Part shown: positions 35,818-47,204 of the stretch, piece after piece
Layout: each line of letters begins with the position of its first letter
Position numbering within the stretch: position 1 is the first letter of the stretch
NCBI GenBank assembly: GCA_029168955.1
Contig: JAPDOI010000106.1
Location: 953,001 to 1,017,000, forward strand
Direction: 5' to 3'
Source: Aplectana chamaeleonis
Lineage: Eukaryota > Nematoda > Chromadorea > Rhabditida > Cosmocercidae
DNA length: 64,000 nt
The notes under the pieces: model-generated
What the model was told of the DNA's origin: nothing
Database searches by the model: none
Seen by the model: the letters and a program-made list of their open reading frames with translations, nothing else
Position numbers and translations under genes: made by a program

Positions 35818-36030
35818 GATGGCGTCATAGGTACGTCTTGAAAAGTGCTTCGGGCTTCCGATGGCGTCATCGGGACGTCGTGAAAAGTGCCTCGGACATT
35901 TGTATCTTAAGGTAGCATTTCTGAGCACCAAGGCAAAAGTTCGTGCTAGTGTCCGCAATGCGTAGCAGAATGTTTGACATTAAGAAAAATATCAAGAAAA
36001 CGTAGGTAATTTTAGACCCCGATTTCGCGT
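35818..36030. repeat. Two-unit relic of the 42-bp satellite plus its flank
   Basis: Two tandem units of about 42 bp (GATGGCGTCAT..G.ACGTC.TGAAAAGTGC) start at about 35819 and 35861. They match the diverged left-edge satellite units (14185-14300) in reverse complement. Just downstream, 35912-36000 (CATTTCTGAGCACCA, AGTTCGTGCT, AAATATCAAGAAAAC) matches about 18275-18385 next to the main array. The remaining spacer to 36244 has no recognised gene. Confidence 0.6.
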
Positions 36031-36244
36031 TATTGTGCGCATCAAAGTGATCAATCGTGGTCATGTCTGCACTCGAACCTAGAAGAAAAGACTTAAAATC
36101 ACTTGAAACCTTTAAATATCTTTTCCCCGGCTTTGGAGCGCTAATTAAATTTTGCGCGTAAAGTTGGTGTGTGGTGTGTGTGACTGCACAACACTCCTAA
36201 TCCGACCCCATAGGCCTGTTATTTTGTGGCGCCGCCACCACCGT

Positions 36245-38273
36245 CCTTAAGACGGCTTCCCGGGAAAACGACGACCACGGAGTAGAAAAGAAATGGATGG
36301 GGAATTGAAGTAGGAATTAAATTAGTCGTGATAGCTTACATCTAGTGTATGAAAATCTCCGGATGACATTCAGTTTTGAAGAATTCAGCAAAAATAACCG
36401 TTATAAGGACAGGTACACTGGGGATGGGGTGGAGAAAAACGACTGGTATGAATAGGGGAGCGTCGCTAAAACTCTGAGAAATTATAAATAGAGTTGTTGT
36501 TCATACATATGTGGACACTATGCGGCAAACGGAGCTATTTTGACGTTTAAGGTCTTAAATGAAGGAGGCAAAAGCCGCAAATCTTATCTGCAATAAGCCC
36601 TGCAGACCGCGCCATGCGCTCGTCTGTAAATTTCGAACGCAGACTCGATTGACACCTAAAATTCTAAGTGCTTAATCATTTCTGACTAGATTCGGATTAC
36701 AGTATTTGATGGTATTTTTACATCAGTTCTGTGATTTCATAAAAATATAAAGGTGAGAGAACGGGTAAAATGGATGTGGGTGAGAAAAATCGCCGCGATA
36801 AATGAGCGAATGGCGCTAAAATTCTCAAAGAATTATGGATGATTTTCCAATAGTTATGGGAGCATTATCGCGGCCTGATTGTGTGTTTCAATGAAGTTAT
36901 TTCCTCCTGAAGAAAACACAATTTGTTTTTTTTTCTGTGTGTGCGTGTCTTTTGTGCGTAGAAATAGCTCAATTCTGGTGATATCTGAGACATTTCGCCC
37001 TGAAAACTAACGAAAGCATTGAACGAGCCTTAAAATTCTTAGTTTAGCTTTTAGAGTCGTTTTCCTTTAATTTGCAAATCTTAATAACGGCGCGTTTATT
37101 AGGTCAATTTCGGTGTTTCGTGGTGCCGACAGCAGACAGTATTTTTTGAGGCCTTGTTTTCTCGCGGACAAATGCGATGTGCCCGTTATTATGGTTTTTT
37201 CTGTTTCTCTGACTTTTTGTTTCTCTTCTTCCTTTCATTCTCCGTGTTATTCCTGCATAGTGGAGAGTTGAGGTTGATTGGCAGTGTGTTTGGGGGGAAA
37301 GCACGGCGCTTTCAAACGTCTCTGGTGCTCTCCTAGCAAAAACTGTGGTAAAAAGTAGAAAACTGCCGTCGATTATGGCGGGACCCCGGCAGAGTTGTAG
37401 AGTACTGTAGTCGATGACAAAGTGTTTTCTACTTCAAATTTCGAGGAAAAACATTGGACACATTGAGGAACGGGGAAATTTGTCGAACGAGAATTTTTTT
37501 CAGATTTCGTTCGTTTGAGATGTGAATTTAAATTTTTTTTCAAATTTCTTCGATATTAAAACGCTTCTCAAACCGTAGGGCACGTTGATTTGTTATTCTT
37601 CAGGCCGAGGTGTCGTGGGTAGAACTAACGATTTTCCAAACTAATCGTAACTGCGATTTTTTTAATTTGTGCTTTTCTGAATTCGTTCGAAATCTTTGGT
37701 TTCAAATGAGTTTTGAAAAAAAAATCTGAAATTCGCACTGTGGCGCGCAACTGCGTGCTACAGCTCGCAATTACTCACTTCTCACGAAATATCACTTTTG
37801 GGTATGCATGTGAGTGTTTCGGCACGCACATGCAGTGTACTACTTCTACCTTTTCTTCCATTTTTTGACACATTTTTTTCTTACCAGTTCCGATTCATGT
37901 AGCTACTTCGACGTGCTCTAGATATAGCTCTCTGCTCTCAACATTTCAGCCTCCTAGTCCCAAAGGACTTAAAAGTTACAATCAGTGAAGCTTAAGATTG
38001 AGCATACCTTCGACTCCGTTGTCCGTAGAACGACAAACGTTGAAGAAATGTAGCCCAACCTGCATCAGAAATAACTGGCGATGCTATACCTTGACTACGA
38101 TTTTTAAAAGAAGGTTAATTGATTTGTCTTTTCATTGCTTCAGCGCTTCTTCGTGAAAAAAGTAGTTGCCAATAGCTTAAAGTGGGAACTTTCGATTTTT
38201 TCATTGAAAATCAAAAAAGTAGCTAACCCAAGTGAACTTTCCATGATCAGCTCAACGAGTCAAATCGAATCAT
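36245..38273. repeat. 2-kb duplicated block, copy 2
   Basis: Same orientation as 28159-30297; see that entry. The two copies bracket the SET-domain gene and differ by scattered substitutions and small indels. Confidence 0.9.
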
Positions 38274-38495
38274 ACAAATGACGTCATTGATCTGCTAAGT
38301 TTGAAAATTGACTTGCTCAACATAGGGTATGAACACGTCAAAGGATTTCGAAATCACTTGGCGCCTCGCTGCGTGCGCCGCAATTCAAAAATTGTCGCCT
38401 TCTTCGTAGCGTGGCGGCACGATCTCGAAACATTTCGACGTCCATTCCGACAGCGAGTGGTGGGTTCCTTCCCAATAATTTCAGTGAGGGCATTG

Positions 38496-38648
38496 GTATA
38501 TCGTCCATCACTGGATGAGGGATCACCGCGACGCTGCTTGGCGGGAAAAATTGAGCGCGGGAAAAGAAAGGGAGAGTGGCTATTGATCGCGCAATTTTTC
38601 CCGCCAAGCAGCGTCGCGGCGATCCCTTATCCAGTGATGGACGATACC
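38496..38648. repeat. GC-rich foldback element
   Basis: 38501-38560 pairs with 38588-38646 (ATCACTGGAT, CGCGACGCTGCTTGGCGGG), about 52 bp nearly perfect, around a short A/G-rich loop. The 149-codon plus ORF (38301-38750) and the 89-codon minus ORF crossing it are not supported as genes. Confidence 0.8.
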
Positions 38649-39247
38649 TCAGCGACGGACACGGCGATGGAGTTGTCGCCGTTTCTGAATTTCAACGCGC
38701 TTTTGCGTACTTGCATTTCTGCATGGTCGCATTTGCAGACCGATAAATAGATACCGATTTTGTTCTTCATAAAGTTTTCCTGAGTGAAATTGCATGAGGG
38801 ACACTTTTTTATGACAAAATATCACAATGAAGTGTATGAATCACATATCTGCAAAAAATATCCATTCCAGATTTAGAGAAAAAGGTTCCGGTTTCACATG
38901 GTACTCCAATATAATTTTTCATTTCATGAATATCAAAAAGATTTAAGCAAGACGGAAAATGTGCCCCTGTGAGAAAATATTATGCAACGAGAACTGTACG
39001 ACCTGGAAATATGTCTAGTAATGATAGAAGCGGTGTATAAAATGCTGATTAAGTAACTGCTGGCATAATTCATCATTTATTGACGCTACCTCCTTAGAAA
39101 TGTTGAAAACGTCTGAGAGGGAACAAAAAATAGGGTTCTCAGGGAAATAATCGGGGCCCAGCGACATCACGTCGCTGTGCTGCGCTTGGCGCCGGCTGTT
39201 CCCACGGCCACGGAATATACCAGGGCTACGCCAGTCAAAACTATCAG
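38649..39247. other. Intergenic, no gene recognised
   Basis: AT-rich up to about 39140, then a GC-rich stretch with repeated GCGACA/GTCGC words. Nothing codable recognised. Confidence 0.4.
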
Positions 39248-39370
39248 GCCGGGATCATACTTCCCGCGAACAGCGACAGCGACCCTGCATCGCAGGCGTG
39301 TCGATCTTCGGTCGATATTAATGGTAAACATTGCGTCGAGTGACTCGTCGTCAGAAGTATGATCCCGGCC
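39248..39370. mobile_element. Short MITE, copy 2 (partner at 1442)
   Basis: Ends GGCCGGGATCATACTTCCC and GAAGTATGATCCCGGCC form an inverted repeat of about 17 bp. The inside shares GGTCGATATTAATGGTAAAC and GCGTCG with the copy at 1442-1552. Confidence 0.6.
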
Positions 39371-39764
39371 CAACACCCCTCAGCGACCCGCCGCAGCGAC
39401 GGGCGCCTGCAGACTGCTCTCACGGTCGACCCTGCCATAGGGGGTAACCTTACTTACATCGCGCCACGAAAATTCTGCGCGAGGTGATTTCCTCTGCGAT
39501 GTGCATCGCGCCAACACGTCGCATCGCGCTAAAGAGAAACCATACTTCGACGCCATATTGCGTCCTCACCCAAACATGCACACATCTGAAAGAGCAGGGT
39601 TCTAGAATTTGTCAAGCTTATTTTCGCTGTTGTTTCGTTTTAGCAGATGTTTATCCTTGCAGAGTTTTCCTTTTATGTAATTCACTGAATTTTGGTGCAT
39701 TTCGATTGGGGGACACGTTCAAATTGAGGAAAAACTATGTTTGGAGGTCATAGTAGGTGTAGTC

Positions 39765-40065
39765 ACGGTCGTGGCACGTTTCCAGATGAACAGATTGTGA
39801 TTCGAATTAAGGTTTCCTGCTAAGGGAGCTCAGAAATGGCAGTGAAATGGAAAATAACTCATAACGTGCTCGAGAAAATGTTTTCGCAACGATTTTTTCC
39901 GATTGAGCCTCAGCTATTTTCACAAAAATTTGAGGATTGTGTTATAGTGGAGCTGCCAACGGACCACGGCTTCCGTAAAAAACACTTTGAACGTGAGAAA
40001 GTTCGGAAGTTCGTTGTAGTGGCAGAGAATCAGATTTTTGAAAAGCGTGCGGTCGGAATCGGTAG
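39765..40065. repeat. Dispersed repeat, copy 1 (partner at 53345)
   Basis: An ordered, diverged match to 53345-53655: TAAGGTTTCCTGC, CTCATAA.GTGCTCGA, ATTTTCACAAAA, AGTGGAGCTGCC and TCGGAAGTTCGT. The 84-codon ORF inside (39836-40090) is not conserved as a frame in the other copy. Confidence 0.55.
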
Positions 40066-40555
40066 GGGTAGTGGTAGCGTGCGGTCGTGAACGGGTTTAC
40101 AGAGCATAATGAGACACATAGAAAAGAAGGAATACAAATAACGAAGAAGGAAAAAAATAAAATAAACGGAGGAAACTGCGAAACATCAGAAAAAAGCTCC
40201 CGCGATGTTCTCACATCGCAGTTCAGGGCGCTGCGATGCGATGAAATCGCGAACCACGCTAAACAGCAGGCATTCGCGCAAAAAAAAACTAAGGTTTAGA
40301 CGCGATGTGGGCGCGATGCCGTCGCGCGTAGCAGCTGCCACGCAAACGCCGCGCGCGACGGCTGACCTCACCACGACTCCTCGATTCCTTTGTCGCGCGC
40401 GGCGACCAGTGCTAGATCACCCTTCTGACTGCGATAACATCGCTCCAAGTAAGGTTCCCCCCGTAAGGTTTGCGCCGGTGCTGGTCCTAACACGATGATT
40501 GATAGTTGGCGAAACCTGTCGCTGCAGCGACGAGGAAGTATAGTCTTGCCCTTAA
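40066..40555. other. Intergenic, no gene recognised
   Basis: The middle is rich in GCGATG/CATCGC words on both strands (40195-40330). No coding support. Confidence 0.4.
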
Positions 40556-41010
40556 CATCTTGCCTTCTGAGATCTAGACACCAGTAGCCTTTTGCAAACG
40601 CACAGATACTCCAATCCCCTCGGATTCTCAAAAAAGTTACGCCTTATTATCCGAGTGCGAGACCCAGGAAAGCTGAGTTTGAACCCCTGCCCTCTAGTGT
40701 TAGAACGTCTCAAGGTGAAGAATTCATATAGTTCAAGTCCCACTAAACCGTTCGTCATTAATCAAAAATGAATAATTTCTTCTCTTACGGAGAGCAAGTG
40801 TGTCCAGTTGTACTCTTTTATTTCCGAGATAACTCTCAGGAATGTTCGCAAACGTGAATCCAAGTGCCCGAACAGAGACTTTCCGCGTGAAAATATTTTG
40901 CACCCTTTCCGAAATATCTACATTCTGCCGTTTGCAGGGCGCAAAAATGCAGGTACCATACTCCAACATTGAGCGAACGTAAATTTTATAGGCCTTGGTC
41001 AGCAACTGTG
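40556..41010 (-). pseudogene. CR1-like LINE, reverse transcriptase C-terminus (5' truncated)
   Basis: The minus frame 41005-40733 reads KAYKIYVRSMLEYG, then ISERVQNIFTRKV. After a frameshift near 40750 it continues in 40758-40556 with YEFFTLRRSNTRG..FKL and TRIIRRNFFENP. This is the stereotyped C-terminus of CR1/jockey-type LINE polyproteins, which lies beyond the catalytic domain. The element is truncated at its 5' side near 41010, directly next to the minisatellite at 41040. No endonuclease or catalytic motif remains. Confidence 0.8.
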
Positions 41011-41039
41011 GATCTTTTGATCTGAAAGGCAGGGTCCGA

Positions 41040-41870
41040 CTCAGACAATGGGGTGGACCGACCGCGGGCGAGAAATCGCGTTTCGTACCGACCGCGTGCC
41101 ACTATCGTACTGACCGCGGGCAAAAAATGCATTTCGTGCCGAACGCGCGCATTTGCGTACTGACCGCGGAAACGAGATAGTGCACGCGGTCGATACGCCT
41201 GAGCTCCGTACCAACCGCTCGCAAAATTTCATAGAGGCGTACTGACAGCGCGCATTCATTTTCGCGCGCGGTAAGTACGAAATATGACTTTTTGCTGCGG
41301 TCGGTACGTGAGCACACGCAGTCAGTACCCAAGAGCTCACGTTCGGTACGCAACCGCCCGCGTTCAGCACGCAAGAAAACTGGTCGTTGAGGTCCTTATT
41401 ATCAGTCCGCGTCGTCGGCACGGATGTGCTCGCGTTCAGTACGCAATCGCCCGCGTTCAGCACGCAGGCAAACTGGTGAGGGAGATAGGTTTGTCAGTGT
41501 GTGCACGGTCGGTACGCAAGTGTTTGCGTTCAGTACGCAGGAAAACTGGTGAGTGAGGTCAGTTTGTCAGTCCGTGCGTCGGGACGGATGTGCTCGCGTT
41601 CAGTACGCAATCGCCCGCGTTGAGTACGCAAGCAATTTTGTAGGCGAGGTCAGTTTTTCAGTCCGCGCGGTAGGCACGGATGTGTTCGCTGCGTACAAGC
41701 GTGCAGTGCGCAATCGTCCGCAGTTCAGTACGCAAGCCATTGGGTAGGCGAGGTCGTTTTGTAAGTTTGTGCCTCCGGCACGCAATGACACGCGTTCAGT
41801 ACGCAATCGCACGCATTCTGTACGCAAGCGAACCCGTGAGTGTGGTACATACGCAAATGCACGTGCTTAG
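41040..41870. repeat. Minisatellite with higher-order structure (locus M1)
   Basis: Built from degenerate units of about 21 bp (TACCGACCGCG, TTCAGTACGCAATCGCCCGCG). In the right half they are organised into a higher-order repeat of about 93 bp: the segment GAGGTCAGTTTGTCAGTCCG and variants recur at about 41387, 41479, 41552, 41645 and 41747. The spacings are about 92, 73, 93 and 102, the short one differing by about one 21-bp unit. The left edge (41040-41062) is an exact inverted copy of 46034-46056. Open frames on both strands are by-products of the 3n period. Confidence 0.85.
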
Positions 41871-43140
41871 TAAACAACGAAATTTCGAGCGTTTGCACAT
41901 TTAGCCTACCGGTTATTCAGAGGCAGGGTATTCCCTGAAAAGTTTTGACCTTGTTGTTGCGGTAGAGAGTCAGATGAATTGGTCTCTGTGACAGCTGCGC
42001 TTTTAAAACTGAGAATCCGACGAGAACCACTGAAATAGAGCAACACAATTGTATTCACTCATCTGACTTCCTCTATCTCAAGCCTATAACTCGTTCTCTT
42101 CAAAACAGTTAGTGCTCGTGAAGAACTCGTTATGCGAGGATGGAGCAACAACATGAACGGGCGTAGTGATCCTAATTATAGTCGGTTTTAAGCTGTTTTG
42201 TGTGTTTTTGTCCTGGGCTCTTGCCGACTTCCGCCATAATGAGGGTAAAATACCAATCTTGAGTTATCTGCGCACCACAAAATTTTTGAGCCATGAGGAA
42301 AATATAAATTTAAAAAAATTCTAAAAAAAAAGAAAATCGAAATCGAAAATCTAAACATTTTTCCATGTTTTTGTATAGCTTGGTCTCTCTAGTGAACGGA
42401 TTTGTCGAAAGGGCCTCTGACAAACCTTCATTTGTGAAGAAAAACCAGTTTGAATACATTGTTAAATTTGATTTGAACTTCGCGCCAAAATAGTTTTTGG
42501 CGTTTTTCTGCATTTGGAGACCTCGTCACTGTCATTTCTGAAGAATTTTTGTGCCAAAATGTTCTCCATGTTGTTTGACGGTTGCATCAAAAATCAATGA
42601 AAAAGTGTAAGATGATCGACCCAGAAGTGCTAGTTGATCGACCCACAGCAGTCCTCAGGTGGCCATAACTTGTAAGATGCACATATTTAGAGGCTCAAAT
42701 TTCGTGGGTGATGTCACCTAGCCCGAATGGCTCAATTGTACACAAAAAAATTGAAAAGGATGCTAGCAAAGTTGATAACACGGGAGAGGCTGCCTTGACC
42801 ACAATCACGCACGATTCAAAGAAATGCTAGAATCTCCACTGGCCAGAATTGATATCCCTAACGAGTTCTTCGTCACCCGAAACCTATATGACCTCCTTGA
42901 TCACCTCACTATCGAACACGCTAGTGGCGACCCCATAAACTTTTTCTTCCTTCTCCACCGGAGTGCCCAAAAAAGTCAACTAAAATGGCGATTTCCTTCA
43001 AATCGCAGGGCGTTTTCTTCATACATTCCGATTTCTCCTATTTCTCTCTCTCTTAATCTTCTCCACTCTCTTCTGATTCTTTGCAACCCCAGATACTTTT
43101 TTCCTCTCCTCGTTTTCATCTCTTTTTTAATATGATACTT
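41871..43140. other. Intergenic, no gene recognised
   Basis: An ORF at 42824-43135 (+, 103 codons, start MLESPLARIDIPNEFF) ends in a hydrophobic, Ser/Leu-rich tail because of a pyrimidine-rich stretch before the (TTTA)n tract. I cannot assign it. Confidence 0.4.
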
Positions 43141-43143
43141 TCC

Positions 43144-43213
43144 TTCGGTATAACTACTTATTTATTTATTTACCATTTTACTTATTTATTTATTAACATT
43201 TTCGTTTGATTAC

Positions 43214-43256
<43 letters not shown>

Positions 43257-43290
43257 TTAACTTATTTGTTAATCGATTTGTTTACTAAAT
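43144..43290. repeat. (TTTA)n microsatellite, interrupted
   Basis: TATT/TTTA units in two blocks, the main one at about 43210-43262. Read on the minus strand it is (TAAA)n, and the sequence to about 43565 upstream of it on that strand could be the 3' end of a LINE (inference). Confidence 0.85.
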
Positions 43291-44045
43291 ATTTTTTATT
43301 TACTGTCGTTCTCTGGGTCAGATTCCGGGCCTCATTTATCACTACGGTTTTGCATCATACGACACGTGTTAGTCCTGCTGGGACCGTTTTTCCCGACACA
43401 ATTACCCTTTCTCCCAGCACGATTACAATTGTGCTGCGTGCTGAAACAGCGACTCGTCGCACTCGTGGAGCGGAATTTCATCCCGATAACGACAGTACAA
43501 TCAGTTTCAACAGCTGGCGTATGCCATTGAAAAGGGTCCACAATCACTCTCAACGAGAACGTTCGATCCCATGAGAATTCGTTAAATAGAACACACGAGT
43601 ACTAAGCTCACAACGCGATTAACACATTGAATTTCTTATAGAAGGATAAGGAAATAGACAAAGGAAGGAAATGCAAGAATAGAAACGGAATATTGTAAAA
43701 TACATACAAGAAATGTCATCTTAGGCTGAGGAAAAGTAGTAAAATGCCTCCTAACACGAAAGTTTTATTTGAAAAGTGACACGCAGCAGGTATGCATTGC
43801 TCCCATTAGAATGGCGCGCATTGATGCCTAAAAGAAGCGTTCGTGATGAGAAGGCTACTGAGTTTTCATCATGAAGGTGAATATCTGGACACCAATGGAT
43901 TAAAAATAGGTGATTTTAACCAGAGAAAAGAAGTGGAAGCAAGGCAAAACGATTTGCCGCGGCTGACCTCCCAACGCCAAGTATAGTTATCATACACATT
44001 AATGAACGGCTAAGAGTTGACCAGTGACCATTTACCGTTGACCAC
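43291..44045. other. Intergenic, no gene recognised
   Basis: Open frames at 43206-43574 (+) and 43332-43553 (-) overlap the microsatellite flank. No domain is visible. Confidence 0.4.
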
Positions 44046-44046
44046 A

Positions 44047-44515
44047 GAATGTGCGGGACTCAGAAGAGCGCCAAGCGCCGGGAGGGTGTACGGGACCCAA
44101 CTGAGGAGTTCGCCAGGCGCCGGGGAACGTGTGCGGGACCCGACTAGGTGCTTAGCGCCGGGGAACGTGTGTTGGACCCAACTTAAAGTGTGCTGAGCGC
44201 CGGGAAAGTGTGGGACCCAAATGTGAGCGCGCTGAGCGCCAAGAATTGGGTGTTGGACCCAAATGGGAGTGCGTCGAGAGCCGAGAAATGAGTGTTGGAC
44301 CCAAATGGGAGTGCGCCGAGAGCCGAGAAATGGGTGTTTGATCTAACTGGGCGCCGAGCGCCGGGAAAAGTATATTGGGCCCCAAATTTGGTGTGCTGAG
44401 CGCAGGGAAAGTGTGCGGACACAACTGAACGTGCGCTGAGCGCCGCGAAGAGTGTGGGACTCAACTGAGGGTGCGCCATGCGCGGGGAAAGTGTGTGGAT
44501 TGGACTGGTATTCGA
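44047..44515. repeat. 42-bp minisatellite
   Basis: About 10-11 degenerate units carrying GGACCCAA.TG.GAGTGCG and GAGCGCCGGGAAA. The two cleanest adjacent units (starting about 44292 and 44334 region) are 42 bp long; others vary with indels. It gives an apparent 14-residue repeat (FGSNTHFSALGALP-like) on the minus strand, which is not evidence of a protein. Confidence 0.85.
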
Positions 44516-45475
44516 GGAACGATAATACCTAAGTACTCATTTGGCAGTGATTCGATTATTCGATGCGTCATAATACACGGTTACAAGTACGCCACAAAGC
44601 GGAGTGTGTGTGCACCTTGTTTTTCATTAACATGAAATTAACAAAACCAAACCTCCAGCTAGATTGCGGCTGTGGCGATTTTGAGATAAACGCGCGGTAG
44701 GCATGAAACGGCTAGGTCATAGATTGCCGATCGCCGTAGCCAGCCCGGTCGATAACCACGAAAGACATGAATGAGGTGGGGTGGAAAAAACGTATTCGCT
44801 AACATCCCGCCGAGGGAAGTCGAAGGGAGACGAAAGGGTTGATACCGCGCGCGCCAGAGGAACAGATCAACCCATCTTACACTGTGTAATATGGAAATTC
44901 AAAGTCTGTTACGTAGTGATATCACTGCGAAAGATAAAGGTTCTATCGGGAAGCGAGAGTATTCTCCAGCGATCCTATGAGAGAAAACTCCGGCGGCCGC
45001 GAGGGAAGCCAAGGGAGGCGAGAGGTGGCAGTGGAGCGCGCATTTTGTACTGAAATTTCGCCTCATATCCCTTCCACTTCCCGGCGAGTTGATGGCGAAT
45101 ACGACCCCTGGTGTTTTTTGCAACCTCCACCATCCATTTTTTCATACGTTTCGACTGGGTCGGCCACGGCGGGTTACGGCGAAGTTTGGCGTATTGGGTT
45201 TATAATGTCAAGATTTCCTTATTTTGCCATGACCGACCGCTCTTCTGCTTGCTTCGCCCAGGCTCATCTAAGCAAACTAGACTTTAGATGTTGTTGATTG
45301 AAAACTCCCAACGTTTGCTTATTTCCAATTATTTGGGACCAGATACTGACCTTCGTAATGAAAACCGTTTTTTTTTCTTGTCGCAAACCCTACATTAATG
45401 CGTTTCGAAAGATCGCCATTTGACTGGAAGCAATAATGACCTGCCGCACATGCATGCGTACTAATAGCGGCCGTC
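44516..45475. other. Intergenic, possible TIR element at about 44787-45110
   Basis: GTATTCGCTAACATCCCGCC and, inverted, GGCGAGTTGATGGCGAATAC suggest weak terminal repeats. GATATCACTGCGAAAG lies near the middle. No gene recognised. Confidence 0.35.
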
Positions 45476-45479
45476 TTCA

Positions 45480-46056
45480 AAAACGTAACGTATTGACCGC
45501 GTGATAAAATCGGGCCTTCCGCGTTTGAGTGCGTACTAACCGTAGTCAAAATTACGCACAACATTTGTACCGACCGCGTGGCAATGCGTTCCGACAGCGT
45601 GTCCATGCGTGTCGACAGCGTGACTATGCGTACCGACCCCGTGACAATGCGTATCAACGGCGGGACAAGACGTACTGACCGCGCGGCGATGCGTACTAAC
45701 CGCGTACCATTGCGTATTGACCGCGCGACAGTACGTATCGACCGCGTGGAGGTGCGTACCAATCGCGTGACAGTGCGCACCAACACCGTGGCAATGCGTA
45801 CCGACGGCGTGGCAAGACGTACTGATCGCGTGGCAGTGCGTACCGACCGCGTGACAATTCGTGCCGACCGCATGGCAAGACGTACCGACCGCGCCGCGAT
45901 ACGTACTGACCGCGTGGCATTCAGTACTGACCGCGTGACAGTGCGTATCGACCGCGCAATTTTTCGTGCCGACCGCGTGCAAATTGCGTTCCAAACGTCG
46001 CCCATCCCGCTGTCGGTACGCAACTTCTCCGCCGTCGGTCCACCCCATTGTCTGAG
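45480..46056. repeat. 21-bp minisatellite (locus M2)
   Basis: About 22 units of consensus CGTACCGACCGCGTGGCAAT plus one base, running about 45550-46010. With a 21-bp period the plus strand encodes an apparent heptapeptide repeat (RTDRVAV) over 150 residues and the minus strand another. These are by-products. The right flank (46034-46056) is the exact reverse complement of 41040-41062. Confidence 0.9.
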
Positions 46057-46295
46057 GAGCAGAATTTTGGTTTCGAAATTTCACGCTGAATCGAAGCATA
46101 TGGTACAGAGGGAGCGGGCATTGCTCACCCGTGCGTTCTGCGTCGCGGTCGAAGATCGTCGCGCACCACGCATGGGGCGGCGACGCGACATCTTAGCTTT
46201 TTTTTGTAAACTGGCATGTCCTGAAGCATCATTTACTTTGCTGCATTAATTTTATGTCACTAACGATGACCGTTTCGCCGTCTCAGGCGAAAAAA

Positions 46296-46371
46296 GTTGT
46301 CGAGAATCCGGCGAGAAGTTGTCCAGAATTCGTACGAATTCAGGACAACTTCTCGCCGGATTCTCGACAAC
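46296..46371. repeat. 76-bp palindrome, one mismatch, no loop
   Basis: Centre at GAATTCGTACGAATTC. Arms of 38 bp (GTTGTCGAGAATCCGGCGAG and on) match with a single mismatched pair. It is made from the same GTTGTCGAG word as the tandem repeat that follows. Confidence 0.95.
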
Positions 46372-46520
46372 TCCTCGGCTGCTCCTCGACAACTTTTCGC
46401 CTAATTCTCGACAACTCCTCGACTCATTCTCGACAACTTTTCGCCTAATTCTCGACAACTCCTCGTCTTATTCTCGACAAATTTTCGTTTTATTCTCCAC
46501 AGCTGCTTTTCGCCTCATTT
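46356..46520. repeat. 22-bp tandem repeat
   Basis: About seven units of 22 bp (CTCGACAACTTTTCGCCTAA plus TT), alternating with a CTCCTCG variant so that the true period looks like 44 bp. It abuts and partly forms the palindrome at 46296. Confidence 0.85.
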
Positions 46521-46600
46521 CTCCTCTCGAGACTCCGTCACATTTTCGCAAGCAAATAGTTTAAAATGAAATAAGTAAACAAGAAAAAGAATGTGCCGAT

Positions 46601-46866
46601 TCCGCAGGAATAGGCACCTCGCAGGACAGGAAGGAGTAGAAGTTGGCGAGAAGAGAGGAGATTCCGCACCCCGTTCGAAAGATCGGGAGCGGGCGGTTGC
46701 GAGGCGGCAGGCAAAATCATCAGCGCCGCCGCCGACGCCACCGCCGTCGCGCCTGATCTTTAGGCAAGGAATCTCCCGCCAACCCGCCCCCATTGTCGTG
46801 TCGAATTCAAATGTATTCCCTATTCAGTCTGCTGCGCCTGGCCCACGAGGGGCCTATTCCGCTGGT
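46601..46866. repeat. Short TIR-bounded element
   Basis: CCGCAGGAATAGGCACCTCG (about 46602-46621) is matched inverted by CGAGGGGCCTATTCCGC (46847-46863). The inside is Arg/Pro-rich in translation (CGCCGCC runs) with no recognised domain. Type uncertain. Confidence 0.45.
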
Positions 46867-47204
46867 TTTCGGGTCGACAATGATCCAATTTTTTGTAGGT
46901 TCATAAATTGATTGCCTCAGTGCCCATCTCTTGCCACTGCCACCTGCCAGTTCCTCAGCACAGCCCGGTATCTGGTCGTGTCAGCGGCCGAAGTGCCGTT
47001 TCCTGTCGCGGGCGTCAAGCCGACAATTTTTGCCTCCTCGATGTAGATCGGTTAAGGAGGACATCAACTACGGGTACGGGAGGTGTGTCGAAGAGAAACG
47101 GAGAGAACCAATCGTGTTCTCGACCACCGCTGAAGCGCAGATCAGCCTAATTATGGGGTGACTCCCCGTGATCGTGCGCCGGTAATCGATCTAGCGGGAG
47201 AAGA

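Noticed and set aside
38301..38750. 149-codon ORF
   Set aside because: Most of it is the two arms of a foldback element. There is a matching minus ORF over the same palindrome and no recognisable domain.
3127..43290. (AATA)n and (TTTA)n tracts as proof of LINE insertions
   Set aside because: A LINE tail is possible, but I could not find coding sequence of a LINE directly upstream of either tract.
44152..44479. Proline/serine-rich repeat protein on the minus strand
   Set aside because: A by-product of the 42-bp minisatellite, whose indels break the frame repeatedly.
45319..46249. 223-codon (+) and 234-codon (-) ORFs with heptapeptide repeats
   Set aside because: They are translations of the 21-bp minisatellite in both directions. 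There is no start context, splice structure or domain.
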